The notes beneath the pieces were generated by a model. That model ran no database searches. It saw nothing but the letters and a program-made list of their open reading frames with translations, and had not been told where the DNA came from. A DNA stretch of 33,178 nt from an uncultured Bacteroidales bacterium (lineage in GTDB: Bacteria; Bacteroidota; Bacteroidia; Bacteroidales; JACABE01). This document shows positions 9,090 through 19,000 of the stretch, piece after piece. Where the stretch lies: NCBI GenBank assembly GCA_903899825.1, contig CAIUKU010000247.1, positions 1 to 33,178 on the forward strand, written 5' to 3'. How positions within the stretch are numbered: the first letter of the stretch is position 1; the number at the start of each line of letters is the position of its first letter. The position numbers and the translations under genes were made by a program.

Positions 9090-11024
9090 ATGATTAATAT
9101 TACATTACCAGACAATACTGTAAGACAATATAATAAAGGAACATCGGCCCTCGAAATAGCAAAATCTATCAGCGAAGGATTGGCCCGTAACGTTCTGGCA
9201 GCCAAAGTAAACGAAGAAATCTGGGACGCTTGCCGTCCTATCAATGAAGATGCACATTTGCGTTTATATACCTGGAACGATACGGAAGGAAAAGCAGCCA
9301 TGTGGCATTCATCCGCCCATTTAATGGCAGAAGCCATTGAATTGTTGTATCCCGGTGTTAAATTCGGCATTGGTCCTGATATTGAAAACGGTTTCTATTA
9401 CGATATTGATTTTATGGATTACAGCATTTCTTCGGATGATTTCAAAAAAATCGAAGATAAAATGCTGGAATTAGCCAGCCAAAAACAGGGATTCACCCGT
9501 AAGGATATATCAAAAACGGAAGCCCTGAACTATTTCAGAAGCAAAGGCGACGAATATAAACTGGAGTTGATTGATGGCCTGGAAGATGGAACCATATCCC
9601 TTTACCAGACCGGTGAATTCATCGATTTATGCCGCGGACCACATATTCCTGATACAAGCTTTATTAAAGCCATCAAATTGCTGAATACAGCAGGAGCTTA
9701 CTGGCGCGGTGATGAAAAACGCAAACAACTTACCCGTATTTATGGTATTACATTCCAGAAACAAAAAGATTTAACAGAATACCTTGTTTTACTGGAAGAA
9801 GCTAAAAAACGTGACCACCGTAAATTAGGCAAAGAACTTGAACTTTTTACTTTTTCAGCTAAAGTAGGTATGGGTTTACCAATATGGTTACCCAAAGGAG
9901 CTGCTTTACGCGAAAGACTGGAAAATTTTCTTAAAAAAATTCAGAAAAATGCAGGTTACGAACAGGTTATTTGTCCTCATATTGGCAATGTAGAATTGTA
10001 TAAAACTTCCGGTCATTTCCAGAAATACGGAAAAGATTCATTTCAACCCATTTCTACACCTGTTGAAGGCGAGCAATTTTTCCTGAAACCCATGAACTGT
10101 CCACATCATTGCGAAATATACAACTTCAAACCTCGTTCTTACAAAGATTTACCGGTAAGAATTGCAGAATTCGGAACGGTATATCGCTATGAACAAAGTG
10201 GTGAATTGCATGGATTGACAAGAGTAAGAGGATTTACACAGGATGATGCACATATTTTCTGTCGCCCCGATCAGCTGAAGGAAGAATTCATCAATGTAAT
10301 TGATATTGTATTGTATATCTTCAAGACCCTTGATTTTAAAAATTTCACTGCACAGATCTCGTTGAGAGATAAAAACAATGCTGAAAAATACATCGGCAGT
10401 GATGAAAACTGGGAAAAAGCTGAAAATGCAATTATAGAAGCTACTCAGGAAAAAGGTCTGACTACTACTATAGAATACGGTGAAGCAGCCTTTTATGGTC
10501 CTAAACTTGATTTTATGGTAAAAGATGCCATTGGTAGAAAATGGCAGTTAGGTACCATTCAGGTTGATTATAATTTACCTGAACGATTTGAACTGGAATA
10601 TACCGGAAACGACAATCAAAAACATCGTCCGGTAATGATACACAGAGCACCATTTGGCTCAATGGAAAGATTTGTTGCGGTATTAATAGAACATACTGCC
10701 GGAAAATTTCCACTGTGGTTAACACCGGAACAGTTTATAATTCTGCCAATTAGCGAAAAATACTCAGAATATGCAAAAAAAGTTTTAAATTTGCTAAAAA
10801 ATTACGAACTTCGCGGCTCCATTGATGATAGGAATGAAAAAACAGGAAAAAAGATCAGAGATGCTGAACTTCAACGAATTCCATACATGATCATCGTTGG
10901 TGAAAAAGAAGAAAATGAAAATTCTGTATCCGTTAGAAAGCAAGGTGATGGCGATTTAGGCAGTTTTACAGCAGAATCTTTTGCAAAAATGATCAATGAT
11001 GAAATTTCAAGTTTAATTGAATAA
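9090..11024 (+). CDS. thrS: Threonyl-tRNA synthetase
   Basis: This class II aminoacyl-tRNA synthetase charges tRNA-Thr in the cytoplasm using ATP. The 644 residues match the full-length bacterial enzyme (about 640). An N-terminal TGS domain (1-62, [14 protein letters not shown]) precedes the editing domain with [11 protein letters not shown]. The catalytic core follows, with motif 2 around [20 protein letters not shown], then the C-terminal anticodon-binding domain from about residue 545. The zinc ligands C337 (MNCPHH), H388 (DDAHIF) and H518 (MIHRAPFGS) are all present, as is the motif 3 segment [10 protein letters not shown]. It is the first gene of the classic thrS-infC-rpmI-rplT cluster; infC begins 49 nt downstream with no terminator between. 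Confidence 0.98.
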   Translation: MINITLPDNTVRQYNKGTSALEIAKSISEGLARNVLAAKVNEEIWDACRPINEDAHLRLYTWNDTEGKAAMWHSSAHLMAEAIELLYPGVKFGIGPDIENGFYYDIDFMDYSISSDDFKKIEDKMLELASQKQGFTRKDISKTEALNYFRSKGDEYKLELIDGLEDGTISLYQTGEFIDLCRGPHIPDTSFIKAIKLLNTAGAYWRGDEKRKQLTRIYGITFQKQKDLTEYLVLLEEAKKRDHRKLGKELELFTFSAKVGMGLPIWLPKGAALRERLENFLKKIQKNAGYEQVICPHIGNVELYKTSGHFQKYGKDSFQPISTPVEGEQFFLKPMNCPHHCEIYNFKPRSYKDLPVRIAEFGTVYRYEQSGELHGLTRVRGFTQDDAHIFCRPDQLKEEFINVIDIVLYIFKTLDFKNFTAQISLRDKNNAEKYIGSDENWEKAENAIIEATQEKGLTTTIEYGEAAFYGPKLDFMVKDAIGRKWQLGTIQVDYNLPERFELEYTGNDNQKHRPVMIHRAPFGSMERFVAVLIEHTAGKFPLWLTPEQFIILPISEKYSEYAKKVLNLLKNYELRGSIDDRNEKTGKKIRDAELQRIPYMIIVGEKEENENSVSVRKQGDGDLGSFTAESFAKMINDEISSLIE

Positions 11025-11057
11025 TATACAGTAAATAAAAAAAAATATTAACTAATT

Positions 11058-11064
11058 AAGGAGG
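11058..11064 (+). promoter_or_regulatory. Perfect Shine-Dalgarno sequence deciding the infC start
   Basis: AAGGAGG lies 9 nt upstream of an ATA codon at 11074. Strong Shine-Dalgarno sequences are rare in this phylum, and the other genes here lack them. Its presence marks the non-standard start of infC and would help a weak initiation codon. Confidence 0.8.
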
Positions 11065-11073
11065 AACACAGCT

Positions 11074-11634
11074 ATAGCTACACCATTTTACAGCAGAAAT
11101 AGAGGACAAAGGCCTTTAGAAAAAAAGACTGAAGATCAACACAAGATTAACAATAAAATCACATCACCTGTGGTTCGTGTTGTCGGTGAAAATATCGAGC
11201 CTGGTATTTACAATTTCAAAGACGCTATTAAAATAGCCTATGATCTTGAGCTTGATCTGGTAGAAATATCTCCTACAGCTAATCCTCCGGTATGTAAAGT
11301 AATTGATTACAAAAAATTTCTTTACGAACAAAAAAGGAAACAAAAAGAAATCAAAGCCAAATCGGCTAAGATAGTAGTAAAAGAAATAAGATTGGGTCCA
11401 CAGACGGATGACCATGATTTTCTTTTTAAACTAAATCATGCAAAAAAGTTCCTGTTAGATGGTGCAAAAGTTAAAGTCGATGTTTTTTTCAAAGGTCGTA
11501 CAATCATTTACAAGGAACAGGGAGAATCAATGTTGTTAAAATTCGCAGAAGCCTTATTTGAAGTTGGCAAACCAGAAATGATGCCAAAATTGGAAGGTAA
11601 AAGAATGATGATGATTATTGCTCCCAAAAAATAG
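11074..11634 (+). CDS. infC: Translation initiation factor IF-3 (AUA start)
   Basis: IF-3 binds the 30S subunit, checks the start codon-initiator tRNA pair and prevents premature subunit joining. From ATA at 11074 the product has 186 residues. The N-domain contains INNKITSPVVRVVGEN and DLELDLVEISPTANPPVCKVIDYKKF, followed by the basic linker YEQKRKQKEIKAKSAK and the C-domain (IRLGPQTDDHDF, KVKVDVFFKGR, MMMIIAPKK). The first standard start, GTG at 11170, would begin at VRVVGEN and cut off the conserved INNKI strand. The frame is open upstream only to TAA at 11053, with no ATG, GTG or TTG before the conserved block. ATA behind a perfect Shine-Dalgarno sequence is the best start. Rare infC starts (AUU in E. 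coli) let IF-3 repress its own synthesis; the same autoregulation is inferred here. Confidence 0.93.
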   Translation: MATPFYSRNRGQRPLEKKTEDQHKINNKITSPVVRVVGENIEPGIYNFKDAIKIAYDLELDLVEISPTANPPVCKVIDYKKFLYEQKRKQKEIKAKSAKIVVKEIRLGPQTDDHDFLFKLNHAKKFLLDGAKVKVDVFFKGRTIIYKEQGESMLLKFAEALFEVGKPEMMPKLEGKRMMMIIAPKK

Positions 11635-11670
11635 TTTTTAAATTATCACTAATCTAAATATATCACAGCA

Positions 11671-11865
11671 ATGCCAAAAATGAAAAGCAAATCCAGTGCT
11701 AAAAAAAGATTCACTCTTACAGGAACTGGGAAAATTAAAAGAAAGCATGCTTACAAAAGTCACATTCTGACTAAAAAATCTATCAAACGTAAACGTAATT
11801 TAACTTACAGTACTACAGTAGATACAGCAGATGAGAAAAGAGTAAGAGAAATGCTTTCAAAATAA
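11671..11865 (+). CDS. rpmI: 50S ribosomal protein L35
   Basis: This small basic protein of the large ribosomal subunit has 64 residues, the usual size. The N-terminal [20 protein letters not shown] and internal [20 protein letters not shown] are hallmarks of bacterial L35. It lies 36 nt after infC and 84 nt before rplT, in the conserved infC-rpmI-rplT order. Confidence 0.97.
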   Translation: MPKMKSKSSAKKRFTLTGTGKIKRKHAYKSHILTKKSIKRKRNLTYSTTVDTADEKRVREMLSK

Positions 11866-11949
11866 TTAAAAACAATCAGTATTAACCTTGTTTATAGCAC
11901 AAAAGAGTCCTTAAAAAACAGGAACGCTTAAACAATAAAACAAAAAAAA

Positions 11950-12297
11950 ATGCCAAGATCAGTAAATTCAGTAGCATCAAGAGCACGCAGAAAGAGACTT
12001 CTCGCAATGACGAAAGGTCAATTTGGTCGTAGAAAAAATGTATGGACAGTTGCCAAGAACTCTTTGGAAAAAGGCTTGCAATATGCATACAGAGACCGAA
12101 GAGTTAAAAAACGCAATTTCAGAAATCTATGGATTGCACGTATTAACGCAGGTGTAAGACCTTATGGATTATCCTATTCAGTATTTATGGGTGGAATTCA
12201 CAAAAAAAATATCAGTTTAAACAGAAAAGTATTGGCCGATTTAGCCATGAATAATCCAGAAGCTTTCAAAGCAGTTGTGGATTTTGTTAAAAGCTAA
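11950..12297 (+). CDS. rplT: 50S ribosomal protein L20
   Basis: This is a 115-residue large-subunit assembly protein that binds 23S rRNA. Family features are [18 protein letters not shown] at the start, the long basic helix [40 protein letters not shown], and the C-terminal [10 protein letters not shown] and [13 protein letters not shown]. In other phyla L20 represses the operon by binding leader RNA that mimics its rRNA site. The 84-nt gap 11866-11949 could hold such a site, but I cannot recognise one by eye. Confidence 0.98.
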   Translation: MPRSVNSVASRARRKRLLAMTKGQFGRRKNVWTVAKNSLEKGLQYAYRDRRVKKRNFRNLWIARINAGVRPYGLSYSVFMGGIHKKNISLNRKVLADLAMNNPEAFKAVVDFVKS

Positions 12298-12315
12298 TCT
12301 TAGTTTAAACCCTAT

Positions 12316-12343
12316 AAGCCAACATAATAAATATGCTGGTTTT
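12316..12343 (+). terminator. Weak putative terminator after rplT
   Basis: AAGCCAACAT, a 7-nt AT loop and ATGCTGGTTT form a 10-bp stem with one mismatch and one G-U pair, ending in four T residues. It may only partly terminate the thrS-infC-rpmI-rplT transcript, since rplS has its own promoter element just downstream. Confidence 0.45.
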
Positions 12344-12390
12344 ACAAAAAAAATATTTTGAGTAATGATGCAAATTGAAAAAAAATATAT

Positions 12391-12398
12391 TAATTTTG
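12391..12398 (+). promoter_or_regulatory. Putative -7 element of the rplS promoter
   Basis: TAATTTTG matches the TAnnTTTG consensus exactly, and the string ATTAATTTTGCA is also present at the thrS promoter (8893-8904). It lies 33 nt before the rplS ATG. A TTG at 12375 is closer than the usual 19-nt spacing, so the -33 element is uncertain. Confidence 0.55.
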
Positions 12399-12431
12399 CA
12401 TCCCCTAAAAAACAATAAAAAAATAGCAATC

Positions 12432-12785
12432 ATGAGCAAGCCCGAATTAATGCAATATGTTGAAAGCCTTGTTGAAAAAAAAGAATTTCCAAAATTTAAA
12501 GCAGGCGACACTATTACAGTTTCATATAAAATCAAAGAAGGTAACAAAGAACGTATCCAGCTTTTCCAGGGAGTTGTACTCCAAAGAAGTGGATCAGGTT
12601 CTACTGAAACTTTTACCGTTAGAAAAATATCAGGAAGTACCGGCGTAGAAAGAATATTTCCTATTGCTTCACCTTTTATCGATAACATCGAAGTAAACAA
12701 ACATGGTGTTGTAAGAAGAGCCCGTATTTTCTATTTAAGAGGCTTAAGAGGTAAAAAAGCCAGAATTAAAGAAAAAAGAATGTAA
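12432..12785 (+). CDS. rplS: 50S ribosomal protein L19
   Basis: This is a 117-residue protein at the 30S-50S interface. The body matches bacterial L19: [89 protein letters not shown]. The ATG at 12432 gives the normal N-terminus ([13 protein letters not shown]). An upstream ATG at 12375 in the same frame would add 19 unconserved residues and start within the promoter region, so it is rejected. A strong terminator follows 18 nt after the stop. Confidence 0.97.
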   Translation: MSKPELMQYVESLVEKKEFPKFKAGDTITVSYKIKEGNKERIQLFQGVVLQRSGSGSTETFTVRKISGSTGVERIFPIASPFIDNIEVNKHGVVRRARIFYLRGLRGKKARIKEKRM

Positions 12786-12803
12786 TTCTTATTTTCATTA
12801 TAC

Positions 12804-12836
12804 AAAAACCCCTACATATTGTCGGGGTTTTTTTTT
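12804..12836 (+). terminator. Rho-independent terminator of rplS
   Basis: AAAAACCCC (12804-12812), an 11-nt loop, GGGGTTTTT (12824-12832) and further T residues form a canonical terminator. It overlaps a TTG that could extend the following peptidase ORF, which argues for the later start at 12906. Confidence 0.92.
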
Positions 12837-12868
12837 ATGCAAAACTTCCTTATTTCAGAAAATATGCT

Positions 12869-12876
12869 TAGGTTTG
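12869..12876 (+). promoter_or_regulatory. Putative -7 element of the C1 peptidase gene
   Basis: TAGGTTTG is an exact TAnnTTTG match 29 nt before the chosen start at 12906 and downstream of the rplS terminator. No convincing -33 TTG is visible at 19 nt. Confidence 0.5.
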
Positions 12877-12905
12877 CTAAAAATTCTCATAATAAAAACC
12901 TATCA

Positions 12906-14297
12906 ATGAAAAAACTATTTATTATCCTGATTGCATCCATTATTTATTTCAATGTGAATGCACAAAATAATTCAGCCGGGATTTCTTCAGAAACACTTAG
13001 AGAAATTCAAAAATCATACAGAAACAATTCCAATGATAAAGCGGTAGGAAATGCAATTTCAGGTAACGAAATCAAAAAACTGGCATTGAACAGACAGAAT
13101 GTTGCTGCTAATGACACCTACTTTTCAAACAGAATCAGTTCTAAAGGAATATCCGATCAAAAATCATCGGGTAGATGCTGGTTATTTACCGGCTTAAATG
13201 TTATCAGAGCAAAAGTTATCAGCAAATACAACTTATCACAGTTTCAGTTCTCCCAGAATTATTCTTTCTTTTGGGATCAACTGGAAAAGTCGAATTTGTT
13301 TTTGCAGGAAATTATAGAAACCAAAGACAAAGCATTGGATGACAAAAAAGTAGATTGGTTATTCAAAAATCCAATTGGTGATGGAGGACAATGGACAGGA
13401 GTGGTAAATATTACCCAGAAATATGGCCTGGTCCCTTCTGATGTTATGCCCGAAACCAAAAATGCAGAAAGTACTTCTGTGATGTCTTCACTGATTGGAT
13501 ATAAACTTCGCGAAAGTGGTTTACAATTAAGAGATATGGCAGCCAAAGGTCAAAAAATGGCTGATTTAACAGCTAAGAAAAAAGAAGTATTGACAGAAAT
13601 TTACAAAATACTGATCTATTGCCTGGGAGAACCGCCATCTGAATTCAACTGGCGCTATAAATCAGCAGATGGAAAAATAAGTGAAGTAAAAAAATACACC
13701 CCCCTCTCCTTTTTCAAAGAATTTGTTGCTGTCAATTTAAACGATTATACAATGTTTATGAATGATCCGAGCCGTCCGTACTTTCAGCTTTATGAAATTG
13801 AAAATGACAGACATACTTACGATGGCAACAACTGGAAATACATCAATTTACCTGTTGAAGAAATAAAAAAAATTGCTATTGCTTCCATACTTGATACTGC
13901 TGCGCTATATTTTTCCTGTGATGTAGGCAAGCAACTGAACAGTGAAAAAGGCTTACTGGATGTGAATAATTATGATTACGGAAGTTTGTTTGGTGTAAAA
14001 TTTAGCATGAATAAAACACAAAGAATACAAAGTTTTGAAAGCAGCTCATCTCATGGAATGACCCTGGTAGCAGTTGATTTAGCAAATGGAAAACCTGTAA
14101 AATGGTTATTGGAAAACAGCTGGGGCAGTAGTGCCGGATTTGAAGGTCATTTGATAATGACCGATCAATGGTTTGAAGAATATATGTTTCGTTTGGTTGC
14201 CAACAAAAAATACGTTACTGCTGATATCTTAAAAATTTCAGAACTGAAACCAATCGTATTACCTCCATGGGATCCAATGTTCTCTGAAGAGCTTTAA
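12906..14297 (+). CDS. Exported C1-family (bleomycin hydrolase/PepC-like) cysteine peptidase
   Basis: This 463-residue papain-fold peptidase belongs to the bleomycin hydrolase/aminopeptidase C group (usually 445-470 residues). Catalytic residues are all present: oxyanion Q85 and nucleophile C91 in DQKSSGRCWLFTGLNVIR, H383 in SSSHGMTLVAV, and N404 in LLENSWGS. Residues 1-20 form a signal peptide (KLFIILIASIIYFNVNA-Q), so unlike classical cytoplasmic PepC it should act in the periplasm or outside, probably trimming peptides. I chose ATG 12906 because the signal peptide begins there; the frame extends upstream to 12819, but that start lies inside the rplS terminator. The C-terminus ends PMFSEEL; members of this group trim their own C-terminal end. 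It is a monocistronic unit, convergent with the giant gene. Confidence 0.93.
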   Translation: MKKLFIILIASIIYFNVNAQNNSAGISSETLREIQKSYRNNSNDKAVGNAISGNEIKKLALNRQNVAANDTYFSNRISSKGISDQKSSGRCWLFTGLNVIRAKVISKYNLSQFQFSQNYSFFWDQLEKSNLFLQEIIETKDKALDDKKVDWLFKNPIGDGGQWTGVVNITQKYGLVPSDVMPETKNAESTSVMSSLIGYKLRESGLQLRDMAAKGQKMADLTAKKKEVLTEIYKILIYCLGEPPSEFNWRYKSADGKISEVKKYTPLSFFKEFVAVNLNDYTMFMNDPSRPYFQLYEIENDRHTYDGNNWKYINLPVEEIKKIAIASILDTAALYFSCDVGKQLNSEKGLLDVNNYDYGSLFGVKFSMNKTQRIQSFESSSSHGMTLVAVDLANGKPVKWLLENSWGSSAGFEGHLIMTDQWFEEYMFRLVANKKYVTADILKISELKPIVLPPWDPMFSEEL

Positions 14298-14357
14298 CTG
14301 TATCATTGAGTATATTCCTTTTTACTTGCATTGAAAAGCAAAAAACTATTTCATTAA

Positions 14358-14388
14358 AATCTCCCCATCTGCTAGAGAAGGGGAGATT
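14358..14388. terminator. Bidirectional terminator between convergent genes
   Basis: AATCTCCCC, a 13-nt loop and GGGGAGATT form a perfect 9-bp stem in the 127-nt gap between the peptidase (+) and the giant surface-protein gene (-). On the minus strand the stem is followed by TTTAATG, on the plus strand by CAATTT, so it probably serves mainly the minus-strand transcript. Confidence 0.7.
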
Positions 14389-14424
14389 CAATTTATAAAC
14401 TGAAGTAAAAAATTAGAACTTACT

Positions 14425-16029
14425 TTACTTAATTAACACTTTTTGCGAATAAGTATTTTTACCTGTAATAACTCTGACAATATAATAAGCAGTAGATTTA
14501 TCAGCCATATTAACAACTATATTGCCATTGTTTGCATTTTCAATCGTTTTGATTAATTGACCAATGGTGTTGTAAACAGCAATTTGTAAAATATTTTCAT
14601 TGCTGTTTATATAAATGTTATTGTCATTAGCGTAAATACTGGTATTCTGAATTACATTATCCGAAATTCCAAGAGGTGACAATGCAAATAACAATTGGAA
14701 ACGATTTGGATTATCGCTGGTTGTTGAAGCAAAAGTATATGTTGCAGTTTGTTTCAAATCAATAATAATGTCTTTTGCTAAGTCTTTTAGGTAAACATAG
14801 GTAAGATTTGAAAAACTATTTAATTCGCTTGCGTTGATAGTATAATTTCCATCAATAGCAGCTTTAAACCCAACAGCTATAACAGAATTTGCTGTAATAG
14901 AAGTAAGATAATTGATACTCCATTTCTTATTCAATTTTGATGAGTACAAACTTGGAGCAGTTGCTTCTAAACTAAACATTTTTTCAGCACCTTCTAAGTC
15001 GTTAGTATTACCAAATTTAACAACAATTTCATCGCTATAATTATTGACAGTTCCTTTTACAGCTAAGCGAATTATATCAGACGAAGTAGCTTTAAGATAT
15101 GGTTGAGAAGAATGTACCCTTACACTATCATTCATAATAAGCGTTCCAGTAGTTGCTGCTTTTACCCAAAATCCTTGCCCAATGGCAATATTATTGCTGA
15201 CACCATTGGTGCCAATACCACCACTATTGTTTGAGTTATAAGCACCGTAGTTGCCTTTTAAGGAATTCCAAATCCACATAGCTGTTTTACCGTTGATGGA
15301 TGTGCCATTTGTATCAACTAAGCTGCTTTTTGTCCAACCATTAGTTGCATCCCAATCGATAGCTGATGGATAAGGATTAGCAACAAAGTTCCATCCACTA
15401 TCAGCTATAGCTGTTGTAACAGTAAGAGGAATACTGATAATGCCTTGATTTAGGTTTCCAATAAAGTTTTTGGTTGTTGTACCCGGATATGAAACAGCAT
15501 AACCTTTAGCAGGAATAAAATTAGTACCGCCATTGGCAGCTGCAAAATTGGCAACATCCGCATATTCTATCCAATTTCCATTAGGCTCGTTCCAAACATA
15601 GAAACCATCAGGCTCATTAAAAACAGGACTTATAGCTTGTGTTGCTACAGGTGAAGCCAGCATGTGAAACTCATCGGCTGTACTGTGAGGAATATAACGT
15701 TCAACAGTAGCATTCACAGCAGCAGTTGAATGCAATAATGAAGCTGTTCCTGTGGAATCCGATTTAATAACCAAGCCTGTTGTACCTGCATTATTTGTTA
15801 ATGTTCCGTTTACAGTTAATGCTTTTGCTGCAGCTATTGTTAACACAGCAGCTGAATTTATAGTTAAATCATTACAAACAGCAGCTGATGCAGTATTCAA
15901 ATCTACAATCGGCGAATAGGTAGTGCCTGAAGGAATTACAATATTATCGCTCGATGTGGGTACAGTTCCTGTATTCCAGTTTGCACCTTGCGACCAGGCA
16001 TTGGAAGTATTACCAATCCATGTAAAAAG
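14425..16029 (-). other. C-terminal beta module and T9SS sorting domain of the giant protein
   Basis: Residues about 4170-4703 start with FTWIGNTSNAWSQGANWNTG and SDNIVIPSGTTYSPIV, then the FHMLASPVATQAISP and GWNFVANPYPSAIDWD segments common in large Bacteroidota surface proteins next to the sorting domain. The last about 75 residues are a T9SS type A domain (IAVYNTIGQLIKTI, AYYIVRVITGKNTYSQKVLIK), which directs outer-membrane translocation and surface anchoring or release. Confidence 0.85.
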
Positions 16030-19000
16030 AATAGCACAATTGGTGCTATAACTTGCTCCTGTATCTATTTGTGTCCAGTTGGCTGTTGAATAAGCGGCAT
16101 TATCCACTTGAATACAAGTTAAATTTGGATTATTTGTTGCACTGAAATCAGCCATAATTGTATTATTTCCATTTTTTACATTTAAACTTGTCAATAAATT
16201 ATTCATACAATACAAATACTGTATAGCTGTATTTGTAGAAAAATCTAAATTCGTCAATTGATTACTGTAGCAATCAATTTCATATAGAGAAGTAAGACCA
16301 GAAACATTTAGACTGGTTAACAGATTTGCATTACAGTAAATATAAGTAAGAGAAGTAAGACCAATCCCGGAAAAATTCAAACTTGAAAATTGATTAAAAG
16401 AACAATCAATGTAAGCAAGAGAAGTAAGACTGGTAAGATTAATAGATGTTAATTGGTTATTGTCACAGTTAATGTCAATCAGATTATTAAGACCCAAAAC
16501 ATTTAAACTTGACAACGAATTGTATTGGCAATCCAAATATTGAAGAGCTGTATTTGTTGAAACATTTAAAGTTGAAAGTTGGTTGTTTTGGCAGTATAGT
16601 GATGTAAGTGCAGTTAGTCCTGAAACATTCAAACTTGTTAATGAATTGTCTTTACAATCGAGTGTTTGGAGAGCTGTATTTGATGAAACATTCAAACCCG
16701 CTAATTGATTGAAGGAACAATCAATATAAGTAAGAGATGTTAGTCCGGTAACATTTAAACTTGTTAATGAACTTGAGTTACAATCAATATATTCAAGAGC
16801 TGTATTTGATGAAAGATCTAAGGTAGTTAATGAATTATTGGTACAATATAAACGTTGGAGGGCTGTATTTGATGAAAGATTTAAAGTTGTAAAAGTATTT
16901 CCTCCACAATATAATTCAGTAGCATTTGTAAATGCTTCAATACCGGTCATGTCAGCAACATTTTCACCATCAATGTTAGCATGAATTACACCTGTAAAAG
17001 CAGAAGCTTCTGAACATTGAATTTCGCCATCGTTGTTGGTATCCAATCCACTTATTGCCAATAGTTGTGATTTAAAGTTGGTATCTGGGATGTTTACAAT
17101 ACACACTACTTGAACAGCAATAACAGTTCGCGAAGAACTTGCCCCGCAATTAGTGCTATCCTGCACATAATAAGTAGTATTGGCATTTAATATTGGAGTA
17201 GTATAATTAGCTCCACCTCCCAACCAGACACCACCGGTGGATGTGCTATACCAGCCAAGTGTGCCTGTGCCGCTTGCAGAAAGGACAGTAGAATGTCCAC
17301 TATTAATTGTTTGATTTGCAAGAGGCGTAGTATTTGTTGGTGTATTAGGTATTGTATTTACTATAAATGCTCCCGATATAGCAGTGGTTTGTGTTGTTCC
17401 GCAATCTCCGCTTACTTCACAATAATAATAGAGTGTACCTACTGTTGTTGCTAATGGAGTATAAGAACTGGAATTTGTTCCTGTTGTTGTTCCTCCTGTA
17501 GTAGTTGCTGTGGTATTGCTATACCATTGATACATTAAATTAGTACCTGCTGCTGTTACTGTAATCGGAGTAAATGTTCCGTTTAAGCATTGCGTTTGGC
17601 TTGATGTGGATTGGCTGATTATAGCTGGGCTTACACAAGCACAATTGGTGCTATAGCTGGCTCCTGCATCTATTTGTGTCCAGTTGGCTGTTGAATAAGC
17701 GGCATTATCCACCTGAATACAACTTAAGTTAGGATTATTGGTTGCTTTGAAATCAGACATAATAGTATTATTTCCATTTTTTACATTTAGACTTGTCAAT
17801 AAATTATCATTACAATATAAATATTGAATAGCTGTATTCGAAGAAAAATCTAAATTCGTCAATTGATTGTTGTAGCAATCAATTTCATTGAGAGAAGTAA
17901 GACCAGAAACATTTATACTGGTTAACAGATTTGCGTTACAGTAAATCTCAGTTAGAGAAGTAAGACCAATCCCGGAAAAATTCAAACTTGAAAATTGATT
18001 ATTCGAGCAATCAATGTAAGCAAGAGAAGTAAAACCGTTAAGATTTATAGATGTTAGTTGGTTGTAATAAACGACAATCTTATTAAGTGAAGTTAGTCCA
18101 GTAAGATTTAAAGTTGAAAGTTGGTTATGTCCAACGTTAATCTCAATCAGATTATTCAGACCTGAAACATTCAAACTTGTTAATGAATTGTTGTAACAAT
18201 TGAGTGTTTGGAGAGCTGTATTGGTTGAAACATCTAAAGTTGAAAGTTGGTTGAATTGGCAATCAAGTGATGTAAGAGCAGTAAGCCCTGAAACATTCTG
18301 GCTTGTTAGTAAATTGTCGGCACAATTGAGTGTTTGGAGAGCTGTATTGGTTGAAACATTTAAAGTTGAAAGTTGGTTGTATTGGCAGTTAAGTGATGTA
18401 AGTGCAGTAAGTCCGGAAATATTCAGGCTTGTTAGTAAATTGTCGGCACAATTAACATTCGTAAGTGAAGTAAGACCAATACCGGAAAAATTTAAACTTG
18501 AAAAGTGATTACTATAACAATCAATATATGTAAGAGCAGTAAGCCCGGAAATATTTAAGCTCGTTATTGAACCTTCGTTACAGTCCAAATATTGAAGAGC
18601 TGTATTTGATGAAAGGTCTAATGAAGTAAAAAGATTCCCGCCACAGTATAATTGGGTTAGATTTGTAAATGCTTCAATTCCTGTTATATCAGAAATATAT
18701 TTAACAGCTACATCTATGGTGCCGGTATATGCAGTAGCTTCTGAGCATTGGATTTCGCCATCGCTATTTGTATTGATAGTTGCATCAGCCAACAATGCAG
18801 CTTTAAAGTTTGCATCAGGTATGTTTACAATACATGGCGGTGTGCAGTTAGTACTAAAGCTTGCTCCTGCATCTATTTGTGTCCAGTTGGCAGTTGAATA
18901 TGCTGCATTATCAACCTGTATGCAGCTTAAGCCGGGATTGTTTGTTGCATCAAAGTCCGAGTACGGAAAGTTGGTATTGTTGCCATTTTTCACATTTAAG

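Noticed and set aside
8836-9370. Minus-strand ORFs overlapping the thrS leader and 5' end
   Set aside because: They are antisense to the thrS coding region and its leader, and show no recognisable protein features.
12819-12905. Upstream extension of the C1 peptidase from a TTG at 12819
   Set aside because: It starts inside the rplS terminator stem and would bury the signal peptide that begins at 12906.
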